Source: Ophiodon elongatus (Eukaryota; Chordata; Actinopteri; Perciformes; Hexagrammidae). Taken from it: a DNA stretch of 64,000 nucleotides. The notes beneath the pieces were generated by a model that had not been told where the DNA came from, did no database searches, and was given only the letters and a program-made list of their open reading frames with translations. The stretch spans positions 364,001-428,000 of the forward strand of contig JACSYO010001600.1 in the NCBI GenBank assembly GCA_016806645.1. Reading direction: 5' to 3'. This document shows positions 12,595 to 23,210 of the stretch, piece after piece. The translations under genes were made by a program, and so were the position numbers. Positions within the stretch are counted from its first letter, which is position 1; each line of letters begins with the position of its first letter.

Positions 12595-15500
12595 GACGTA
12601 TTCCCCCTCCTTCCCCGCTCAATTCCAGCCACTTGCTGCCTTGTCACAACTGCAACAGCCACTGCCACGACCACTGCTATTGTTCTCCTGGCATTTTGGG
12701 ACCACGCTATGGGGGCTGTTGGCTCTGAGTCCATCTGTAGTGCTCTGCACAGGGAGCCAGCAAAGGAGGAAAGACGAAAAATTATACCAACTGTACGTCT
12801 ATAAACCTGTGTCCCTCTCCGTTTTTATTTGTTATTCTACTCGTGGCCCTAAATCAGGCACCCCTGCTCTGGGTAATAAAACTGAACGAGTAGGCCATCT
12901 CCGGATGCCTCCGCCGCTTCGTCTGTGCCTGATCATGCATTATTGTCCAAACACATTCTCTTTGTCCGCAGTCAGTCATTCGCTCCCCGGCACATTTCAC
13001 AATGGAGCGTGTGACCTTGCTGTGCGAACATGCTCCTCTTTTGCAGGGAGAGAAAAAAATTGAATGTAATTGCCGCAGCTTTGTGTGGGGATTTCCCTGT
13101 TGGGATTCATCAGGGTTTTTCATCTCTGCGTTTGCTTGTAATTACAACCCCGGGGCTGCCGCGGGTGCGGGGTCAGCTTTCGCAGCCCCTTTATGGACAT
13201 TTGTCTGCTCTCCTTCCGTGATTTGTAGTCAGTCGGAAGACTCCGCTCGCACTGTTGGCGAATCCCAGGATTAAGAGTTCCGCTCATAAATGTCAAATGA
13301 TGGATTCGACAACAGCGCGCTTTTCCCCTCCGACTTCAGCCCAGATGCTTATTATGCTGATTTATTACTATTGATTTCAATTTCCAAGGCTTTATTTGCT
13401 GGAAGCCGTACCATTAAAACTGCAGCCACACAGGATATGAATTAAGATCCCGGGGATTACAAACGCCTTTGAATTGTGTCGGGCGGAGCAATGACTTTTG
13501 AATGAGCAACACTGTGGGTGTGCATCTGTGAAAGTAAATGAACTCCAAGTAATGGCTGCTTTTTGTTTGGCCCGTTTGAATCACGCAGCCTGGCTATTGG
13601 CTGCTTTTGTGTCTCCCCGCGGCCAATTGGGTTGAAGCGTGGGTGAGTTTGAATAACTCACAGACACGCCGTTGTGTGTGGCACGTTAAGCCGTTAGTCC
13701 GTTGCTTCGGTCCCAAAAGGGATTTGAAAGGCCTCTGTCAGTTAACGGTCCGCCTTTCAACGGCACATTTAAAATTTAAACCACCCAGTTTCTTTAATCC
13801 AACGGGGTGCCGTGTGTTTTTGCTTGAGATTAGGAACACATTCAGGTTCATTGTTATTTTGAAGGGCCTCAGTGAATGTTGCAGGCCAGTATAAGTGTGC
13901 CCCCTACTGCCAGACTGAAGCCCCCCGAACATGTCCATCGCAGACTGAGGGCTACTTGTTTTTATTCAAAAATGATTCTTCGTCTTTGAAACGAAGGGAC
14001 TCTGAAGATGGCTTTAAAGGGATAACAGGATTCATATTGGTATACTGGCAGGCAGTAAAGGTATACTATCTGTGTAATGCTGTGCTCATTGTAGAACTAA
14101 TTATTACTGTTTTTATTTTACTGGGTTTTAATTCAAACAAAAGTAGGGTTTTATGCTCTTAATTTATTAAGCCTCAAACCATTCAAAATTGAAAATATTT
14201 AAAGCAAATATATAACTTGAATTTAAAGATAACGACTTTTGTGAAAGAAAACAACAACAACAAAATACATTGAGCTGGAGTTTATTGGATTGCTCACATG
14301 CTATTTATTTTATTGATATGACTTTTCATAATTTCGCATTCATTAATTCACTATATCTTTCATATTTAATTTAAGAATTTTGTGTTTTGCACAACGTCAG
14401 CAGCGTCAACTGGGAAATATTTGTGTCTGTGCTCGAATCCAGAACCATGTATCAAACCCTCAGTGCTACTGTCATCCTCACATTGCCGCTGTAGTAATAG
14501 ATTCCACATCCAGCATTTCAGCATTTGCCTGCCCACGCTAACCCTGGCTGACGACGGGTTCCTGGGGTCAGGCTTCGTGGCTGGGTCAAGGAAGGGACAG
14601 GTGGAGGGAAAGAAGTGCCGGTCTTTGCAGCTTGAAGGTGATCTGGACCAGATGGTCGCCTCTCTCCTCCAGATGCACTCTACTTTTCCATATCCTGCCA
14701 CTGGCACACAGTAGGACTGTAACCTTATCGGAGCCGCTCTGTATGTGGAGGTGGGTGGAGCGGGTAGGTGGGACCGGAACCTGCATTGGGCCTAGATCCA
14801 GCCTGGCAGATCCAATACTCCCCCCCTCCTCCACCACACAGATGCTGCAGCTCTGCACTGCAGCAACCGATGGAAATCTGATTTTAGTCTATTGGCCTCA
14901 AACTTCCACTTCTCCCTGGTCTATCGTTGAGATGTAAATACATCAAAGAGCAGTGCTTTCTTTTCCTATTGTAACGAGTCTTGATCGTTTATTTTATTGA
15001 TTAGCCTCTTCCTCCTCTTACCTCAGGTTACTCCACCTGAGCACCTGTTCTCATGTTGCATTGTGTAACGTGCCTTGCACTCACAGGATGTTGTAAGTCT
15101 CCTGTTTCCCTCACCTCTTTGTAAGACTTGATGTCCGAGGGAGATTTCATGCTCGTTACACTGTTTCTCTCTGCAGCTCGGGTGCACGCCTGTTAGGAGT
15201 CATCAGGAAAATAACAAATAAACGGGACCTACAGATAATGTATTTTTCTCACATTTAACTGTTGTCGTTCCATCATTGTTGGTTAATGCTACGGAAAAGA
15301 CTTGACAATGTGTTTTTTACAATGTTAATGAAATGTCTAGCCAACAAGTCAATAAATAAGTGAGATAGAGAATCATGCATCATCATTTGCATGGACTGAA
15401 AACAAAGAAAATAACTTAACTTAAATAAATAGGAGGGGAAAATGTTTTGCTTATTTATGTTTTTCAAATAATAACATGTATTCCTTTAGTTACGCAATGA

Positions 15501-17093
15501 AGTTCAAAATAAGGAAAATATCAAGTCTAACCACTCAAAAGTACATAATACAAACTCCTACACATTGGAAAGTAACATTCATTAGTACTTAAAAACAGAC
15601 TCCTGCCTTTTGAAGTATCACGTATGCTTCTCCATGTACTCGTATTTCTAAAGGTCCCTTGGGGGAAACGAGGCTCACTCAGGGGGAGGGCTCCCTGCTC
15701 CTGTACCTGTTTGTCCTGGATGTCCCCACACGAGCTCTCATCCTCTACAGAGCTGAGGAACTCAGCAGGGCCTGGGAAATGGCATGCTCTGTTTACTAAA
15801 TGACCAGAGAAACCTAGAAGAAATAGGGCAGACAGAGCGAGAAATACTGGCATGAAGAGCAGAGAGAGAGCACCAGCTCCCCAAAAGGCCTCCGGGATGG
15901 TGAGATGAAACAAACAGTAGATCACAGGAGTTAGATGAAGAGGCTGAGGGCGGGTGGTATATATCAAGATGCAGCAGTGGGGCGGGGAGCTGGTAGTGGT
16001 ACGAGGGGAGATAGTCAGCCCACACGTTGTCGCTGGGCGGCTACTAATGCATTATTGATTTCTGCCACTGAGAAGATCCCCCCCCCCACCCTACCCCACC
16101 CGCATCCCGCGTCCGCTTCCATCCACTCCTGTCTGTCAGCTGGCCTGGACTCTGACTGACGGTGTTTAGGGTGGAGGTTAGGATCAGGATTAAATTTATT
16201 TTTGGGAAAGCCTGAATTCATGCTGCGAGCAACAGCGAGAAGTCCATCTTTTATTACTAAGCAAGCATCGCTTCAAGGGAGACTTTGCTGAAGTGAGGGC
16301 GGTCAGTGAGTCAGTGAGAAAAGTTGGCCACAGCTAAACTTTTTTCATCTGCCACAGGCACACAATCAAATTTCTCTGCTATTTTTCTTCTACTCCTGAA
16401 ACAAAGCAATGATTGTGTTTTTACGGACAATAATCGAGCCTGGCAAGTACAAAATGCACAAAATGCATGTCCAAGTGTCCTTGACCTTTTCTTATTTTAT
16501 TTAGAAAACATTGCTTAGCTACTGTGTGTCCATGAAACATTTTCTGCTCCAAAGACTGCACAGCTTTGGTTTTCGGGGGGATTCTAGCGTGCCACACCTG
16601 TTTCCGGCTGTTGTAATACCTTTTCTATGAGCCATTAGCTAAGTGCTACCTACTGTGTAAGGGTATACTAACCAGATTTAGAAGCACATACTGATGATAG
16701 TGGTGTTTTTTCCCCAGTGTGACATCACACCGTGGGTCAGTTCCAAATGACTGATCGGAGGAACTGGGGAAACAGCGTGCAGCGACCATGCTTTTAAAGC
16801 TCAGAAGTATTCATTTAGAAAGCAATTATAACCCAAGGCTCGACCAATTGTGTTTTCTATCCTCAGACTTTAGTCGATGCTTTTTGTAGGCAAACGACAC
16901 TTTATTGCAACGTGGGTTTTTAGTTTCGTAGCCTTGCGCATCAATTCGTAACTGTTTTCATCATTGTTCAAATAATTGCTCAGCTATTGGAATTTCCAAT
17001 ATGTCAATAAGAACAAGCGGTCAGACCATAAATCCTCCTAAACATTAGAGTTTTGCAGAATATTCACGCTTTAGTTTTTAAGAACATTTCTAG

Positions 17094-17280
17094 GCAATCA
17101 AGTTTATTTGTACAGCACATTTCAACAACAAGGCAATTCAAAGTGCTTCACATAAAACCATTAAAAGCATCAAAACAAAATGCAAAAGAAAAGGAGATTC
17201 AAAAATAATTAAGAACATTTATTTAAACATTAAAAACGGTCCGTGAAACATTAAAAAGATAAAAATAGAATAAAAGTAAG
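17094..17280 (+). repeat. teleost dispersed repeat (AAGTTTATTTGTACAGCAC type)
   Basis: CAAGTTTATTTGTACAGCAC, then CAAGGCAATTCAAAGTGCTT and an A-rich tail with ATTAAAAGCATCAAAA, matches a dispersed element that I recognise as common in teleost genomes. The class and exact ends cannot be set from one copy. Confidence 0.65.
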
Positions 17281-17489
17281 TTTTTGGGAAAGCTGTAGGC
17301 TTACACACCTCACCCCAATGGACTTTATTCTTTCTGGAATCCATGTTTCCAAAATCTCTACATCTAATATGCTAAATAAAACAACAAATCTGATCTGAAG
17401 CCTCTGTTGAGAAGTTAACATTATTTGTCTGTGTCTTCAAAAACTGTTACAAATAACTGTTGAAAAATATTAACATTTCATGACATGAT

Positions 17490-17590
17490 AATGCTCTGGT
17501 TATGGTTTGGTTGGGTTTAGGAATAAAATGACAACTTTGTTAAGGTTAGTAGAGCTTCGTCTTCATGGTTACAATATTATGTCGTGATCA
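17490..17590 (+). repeat. possible dispersed repeat (GGGTTTAGGAATAAAA type)
   Basis: GTTTGGTTGGGTTTAGGAAT, then TTGTTAAGGTTAG and TTCATGGTTACAATATTAT, resembles a fish dispersed family recalled as GGTTTAGG...CTTGGTTAAGGTTAG. Divergence is high. Confidence 0.4.
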
Positions 17591-17903
17591 TGCTTAAAAA
17601 AAACAATGTTGACTATACTTCGCAAAGGGGAAACCACATTTTGTTGACGGTCTATAATATTGTCTCCTAACTTGGAGCCAATATCACATGTCCATTTAAC
17701 ACAATCGGTTACATTTCTATAAACTCCCAAAAAGCAACTTAAATAAGATTTGATCATTTTATTATTGAGCTTTTCCAGTCATTTAAATGAATAACAAATT
17801 ATTTTAAAATAAAAATAGACCTGTTGTTGGAGGTCTGAGTGCTGGTCAATTAGCGACTTGTCACCCAAATGAGAATGAGTCCACTATAATGATCAGTCCT
17901 TAA

Positions 17904-17929
17904 GGCCCAGGCTTCAGAGAGCCTGGGCC
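17904..17929. other. perfect 10-bp inverted repeat with 6-base loop
   Basis: GGCCCAGGCT, loop TCAGAG, then AGCCTGGGCC gives a perfect GC-rich stem of ten pairs. The outer bases do not pair. It stands out in AT-rich surroundings. It could be part of a decayed element or a structured intronic RNA; there is no following T run to suggest a Pol III terminator. Confidence 0.9.
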
Positions 17930-19927
17930 CATATTTTTGCTAACTTCGGGGCTAGCCCCCTTCACTTCGATTAGCAGGTGGCAAGCAAGACACGGGAGCC
18001 TGTCTTGGGTCTTGAGGCATTGTAGCATTTATTCACCAACAAATGAACTGTACACACACTGCACTGCTATGTTCTCCGCCTTAACGTTGCTGCTGACTTC
18101 ATACTCATCGTCTCACACACTCGCTCACGTTATGCACACAACGTGCACACTTGCTTGCAACACACTGGCGGAAACCTTGCTGATTTATATGCGAGAGGAG
18201 ACTAGATATCCTCGCTGTCTTTTCCCTGGCTGCCTGCCATTACCTGCCTGGCGCTGTTCGAATGTTTAGGAAGGACGTGCTCCTGTACGGAAATGGTAAA
18301 AACAGGCGTGCCACCCAAAATAGAGTCATCGATCCAGATCAATCGAAACAGCAGCTCAGGTATTTCCGCTGTCTGTGATGCTGTATTTGCACGGACAATG
18401 TTAACACGTTCCACTCAGCATGTGTTGCTAAACGCTCGCATCTTGGAAGCGCCATTTTTTAAAACTCGGGTGATGACTGTGTTGTTGTCTCCAGGTTGTC
18501 TGCTGGGCTCTTGTGTCTGACCTGGGGAATTCATTCGCTCGTGTTGTCAGCTGCAGTCAGACTTGTGTTGTTTGCGCGACGTTTAGGCTCTGTCAGTGTC
18601 GCATTCATGACCAGCTGCTGTTGGTTTGCAGATTTCCCATTTGCACGGTGTAAGCACTGTGTCACTTTGTAAATGGCAAAATCTGCATTGCCTTTTGGCT
18701 CCAGTAAACAAGCCCAAGCCCCAGTGTTCCTGCCAGCTGAACAGATCACACACTGTAGCCAGAAATACAGAGAGGAGCAAACAGCGAGACCAATCTGTGC
18801 CCTCCCAATCATCTACGCTCGCTGTACTTCACTTCACTTGTACATGCAATATCATCTGAGGTCACCATGGCTCCGGGTTGCAATATCAGAAAAAAAAAGT
18901 ATTAAAAGACAAAAAGCAAATGAAGATCTGAAAGACCAAATTCACAGGGCAAATTGAAAATCTTGCATGACCTTCTACAGATGCCCTGGAGGAGGGTGGT
19001 CGAGTAAAATTGTCTGGCTCACTCTCACTCATCGCACAATCTCGACATCACCAGGAAGCAGACGGTTTACCGTTATTCACGGGGAGTGTAGGTAGAGGCG
19101 GCGGCAGGAGTTAGAAAATGTTAGATAGAAACTTGATTAAAATGCACAAGGTTCTGCTTGGCCTTTTCCAAGGAAAGATGGTGTTGTCATTGTGCAGAAT
19201 AGGGCCGCCTGAGTTATACATAGCGTTATTGATGGCAGCGGAGGAAAGCTAACGAAAACCGACGTCGACAAACATAAAGATAAAAGCCCTCACTATCGCT
19301 GCCTCTAGTCTGGCTCCACTTCCCCGCCCTTCCTTTCCACTTTCGGCTCCTCTGCATTTTTTCTTAGTGTAAGTGTGATAAAAGCAGGCAGACCTATGAC
19401 TCAGGCTCCCACCCCACATTCTGATATGAATTCAGGGAGCTGAGGCCGTCCCCTAATCTCTTAATGCATGTTCCCTCGCCCTTGGCAGGGTCATGGGAGA
19501 AATAGATGGGGCCTTATCAGCTTTTATGGATTTATGGAGAGTTTCTCTGCATTGGGTGTATTTTTATTTTTTTTTTTTTTTACACCAACCCGTGTGTGCG
19601 TGTACTGTATCTGTCTCTGTGTGTGTCCTGAAGGATGTTGAGTAAGGTTATCAGAGCCAGTAATATCTTCATGAATTTCTATCAAAGTTTTTAATTATGA
19701 CATCAATCATGTTGACTTACTCCATCAAGCTAAAATGAGAAGAGACGCTGGGCCTGTTTTGACCAATTTCCGCGAGTGTGCTAACCTTCAGCGGCTGAAC
19801 TCTCATCTCTTCTCTTACACTCAAGGCTTTCTCAAAACAAGAACATTTATAATTATAACGTATGCACTTTCAATTCAATTTCAAGTAAAGCCCCAAATAA
19901 GAGTACACAAGGATCATCAGGTAGACG

Positions 19928-20170
19928 TGTTTAAAGCTGCACTCACAATATTTTTATGTTAACAATTGTTCCAATGACTATGCTCAATGTGATGGGTGTC
20001 ACTCGTAGTGGGAAACCCACAGAAAATGATCACCCGGCTCTACAGTTCCCTTTTTCAGCGTCTTTTAGCACATTGTTTTGGTTTTCTGGCTCACAACTTT
20101 ACTGTTTTGATTCAGTCTCCTCGCTGTCATCAAGCTCTGTGTCTTCTGGATGACATGAACCATTACTCTG
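19928..20170 (+). repeat. dispersed repeat, copy 1 of a family also at 52430-52790
   Basis: After TTTAAAGCTGCACTCA the segment includes ATCACCCGGCTCTACAGTTC, GTCTTTTAGCACATTG, TTTACTGTTTTGATTCAGTC and TGTCATCAAGCTC. These line up in the same order and strand with blocks of the 52430-52790 stretch, which shows that they belong to one dispersed family. I believe the family is common in teleosts. Confidence 0.65.
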
Positions 20171-20344
20171 TTGCATTATACAGAGGGGTGTTTCCTTTTG
20201 TTTTACCATTGATGTGAAAAGGTTGGGCAAAATAATCATAACCTTCATGAAGTCAGGATTTATCAGAGGACTGTTGCATTGCACTGGATACGTTTTCGCT
20301 AGCTGCACCCCGTTAGCTAGCTATAACCCGCGCTCCCCGACGTC

Positions 20345-20397
20345 TGACGTCAGTCGTTAGTCATGTGAGTCCTTAGTGTCGTTAGTCATGTGACTCA
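20345..20397. promoter_or_regulatory. cluster of CRE, two TCATGTGA boxes and an AP-1 site
   Basis: In 53 bases the sequence shows TGACGTCA (20345-20352), two copies of GTCGTTAGTCATGTGA (20353-20368 and 20378-20393, period 25) and TGACTCA (20391-20397). TGACGTCA is the consensus CREB/ATF site, TCATGTGA fits the MITF/TFE E-box type, and TGACTCA is the AP-1 consensus. Function is inference. A dispersed repeat lies close upstream, so the cluster may be transposon-derived. Confidence 0.4.
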
Positions 20398-20849
20398 AGT
20401 GAGTTGAGAGCCACGTCTTCCTGTGCAGATGGAAGTTTATTCTGAAAACACACAATGCATGTAGCGAGCATGTATTGACACGCTGTCCCTGACACTTCCA
20501 AAAGTGGTGCTAGAGCGGGGTACGTAGAGCGTCATCGTTTGAAGCTAAGGGGCGCTGACTAAGCGTCTGTATCTGACGCACTGAGGTGAGGATGTGCTGT
20601 GCAACTGAGTCGAACTGTTTCTCAACACAGTGTGGTGATCACGACGGTGTTTATTCTTGAGCCTTCATTTTTTTCTAAGATTCCTTTTAAAGAAATTCAA
20701 TAGGAAGATGTTGTCCTCTTCAAACCGATTCCCATTCTTGAGAGTCAACGATCCTCACAATTACAGGGAAAAACTAAAGTAGCAATACTCAAAATAACCC
20801 AATATATGTCAAGGTTTGTTATTTTGGTCTGGAATATTTGGAATTAATT

Positions 20850-21144
20850 AGAGCTGCAATGATTTAGTTGTTGAATCGATTAGTTGTTTTTTAAGAAAGT
20901 ATCACAAATATTTGTTGGTTTCAGACTCTCATATGGGAGAATCTGCTGCTTTTGTTGTTCTTATATTTTGGTATTTTATACTGTTTGAACACGTCAAGAC
21001 AATTAGTGAGGTCACCTTGAGCTCTGGAATATTGCGATGGGCATTTTCACTGTTTTCTGACGTTTCTCAGACCAAATGATTAATTGATTGATCGAGAAAA
21101 TAATCGGCAGATTAAAAGATCGTGAAAATAATCGTTAGTTGCAG
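20850..21144. repeat. near-complete teleost dispersed repeat with inverted ends
   Basis: The element starts AGAGCTGCAATGATTTAGTT and ends ATAATCGTTAGTTGCAG; the ends are imperfect inverted copies of each other (GCTGCAA against TTGCAG). The inside contains TTCACTGTTTTCTGACGTTT, ATGATTAATTGATTGATCGA and AATAATCGGCAGATTAA. I recognise this as a very common fish repeat of about 300 bases, probably a non-autonomous element. A fragment of the same family may lie at 27245-27320. Confidence 0.8.
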
Positions 21145-22795
21145 AATTAATGCATTCAGCTTCTCTGGGCTGATGCCATTTGTCACTGTTTCCAGAGATC
21201 TTAAAAATAAGACTAATAAACTCAGAGTATTTTCAAATATACAGAACATGAAGAGTTTGTATAGAATATTGCTTGTCACACATACCTCTGAGCTCTTAGA
21301 TCTGCGGTGTCAGAGTTTCCCGTCACGCAAAGAGATATCGATGTACCTGGACCTTAAACCTGCAGCCTCACGCGTTTATCGTCGCTGATGTCAGCGTGGC
21401 ATTGCAGCAAGTCACAGATAAATCTTACCGGAATGCGCTGTGTGGTGATGGACGGTGATCAATTGTCAGCAGGCTTGACTCATCTCAAATAAGCTTCCAT
21501 GAAGTTGAGAAGCTAAAGGCTGGCTTCATAGTGCCTTTTAAATCTGCTCCTACACACAGCAGTTCACTGGCTTGTTCTTCACTCTCACAACCACCAGGTG
21601 GCTTCAGCTGAATCCAACGCAGACGGGAGCTTACAATAACAGGGATACTGGAGAGGCTATGTCTATATTTGGTTTACCACAGTTGCTTAAAGATATTTGA
21701 ATATAATGAGAAAACCAGCATCGCTATAGCTGAGGCTACAGAATGCGTTTTCACTGTCTCCCCCTGTCATAAGAACAGTTGGAGACTTGCCCTCCAACAA
21801 TGAGGGGGTCCAGCTCTCGTAGCTGAAGAAAAAGCAATTTAGCCACAGAGCCCCCCCCGAGAGCTCGCACATCAAAGCAGCGGCAGTGATGATGGTGCTG
21901 GTGGGAGGGGGGTGGGAGGAGGGAGGGGAGCCAGAGCCTGCCTGGTTTCGACTGCGAACAGGTGAGGGAGAGAAAAATATTCTCGTGTCCAAGAATACAG
22001 CGAGATCTCAAAGGACAGCAGCTGCCTGTTATCACAGGATATTTCTGGCAGTTTCACGTCTCATCCGTGCTTTTGGGGCAGGGAAGATGGAGCCTAGGGA
22101 GGGAGCGGACAGTGGTCGGGGCTGTGGGGGGTGGGGGGATTTGTGACATGCATTTTAAGGCTCTTTATGTGCAGGGTGTCCCTGGACCTGACCTGAATTT
22201 ATTTATTTTATTTTATATTTCTTTCCTTTTCCCTCCTGTCACTCTGACCAAGCAAACAAGGCACACTCCGTTCCAAACATTAAACCAGACTCCAGGTGAC
22301 TTTCTGACTTTTGAAAACCAAATGATGCAACTTCATCACAGTTGAGGCTTGGAAAGTCACTTGATAACACTTTGTTAAATAACGAGCAGCACTCCTATCT
22401 AAAAATAACGGCGGGAATTATTTTCTAGACTGTTTCTTATCCTTGACATAAATGAGACCACCCATCACTTGTTAATGAAAGATCCTCACCGATAGTTTTC
22501 CTTGGTTTTTGCCTTTACTTGACAGCAGAAAAACAGATGGCGGAACTTTGTGTCTGAATAAAACAAACATGCTATTTTACGCTTGTTTAAGCATGTTTGT
22601 ATTTAAGAGAATTTGGATGAAAAGGAGCTGGTGGAAGTGAGGGATTAGGAGATGAAAGAAGTGGAAGGGGAAAACGGAGGCAGAGGAAATGAACTAAGGA
22701 GGAGGAATGATGGGGGAGGTTAAAGAGGAAGCCAGTTCTCACTCTAGGGAAGGTCAGCAGGACTTGGATCGGAGTCTGCTTTTGGGCCTGTAGAC

Positions 22796-22836
22796 TGTGT
22801 GTGTGTGTGCGTGAGAGTGAGAGTGAGAGTGAGAGA
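22796..22836. repeat. (GT)n then (GAGAGT)n compound microsatellite
   Basis: A short GT run is followed by repeats of GTGAGA. Confidence 0.9.
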
Positions 22837-23147
22837 AAGGGGGGTGTGTGCGCTGATATGTCTCCTGCATGTCACTGTGCCAGTATTACAGCCATCTCTC
22901 TGGTTTAAGCATTCCCTCGGTTGCCATTATGGCTTAATACCGGTGCCAGTGTGATTAATGGCAGGAGGCATGGCTCTGATTGCACTCTTGCTCAACTACA
23001 GCATGAAGGCAACTACACTACCCACGATCCCACTGCTTTCCCTCGTCCACCACGGCCACCTCGCGCCAACAGCACCGAATGTGAAGGTTATAAGTGCAAT
23101 TAGCGCGCGCTCTCTCTTCTGCTGGCATCGGAGAGAGTCAATGTGAG

Positions 23148-23159
23148 GATGATGACGAC

Positions 23160-23210
<51 letters not shown>
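23148..23210. repeat. (GAT)n microsatellite
   Basis: About 21 GAT units, with GACGAC near the start. It produces a run of Asp codons in a chance open frame. Confidence 0.97.

Larger units (their letters stand above)
8756..17093. other. non-coding stretch upstream of the first visible ptpru exon, part 2
   Basis: No recognisable exon. It holds a pyrimidine-rich tract (about 9820-10130), three CA microsatellites (11710-11762, 12104-12193, 12540-12592), and moderately GC-balanced stretches around 12880-13500. Two intervals (14366-14860 and 15527-15967) stay open on the minus strand for more than 90 codons without a recognised product. Poly-C occurs at about 16078-16087. Confidence 0.6.

Noticed and set aside
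12641..13063. 140-codon + strand open frame
   Set aside because: No domain, no family resemblance, no exon-like borders; likely chance in a GC-balanced region.
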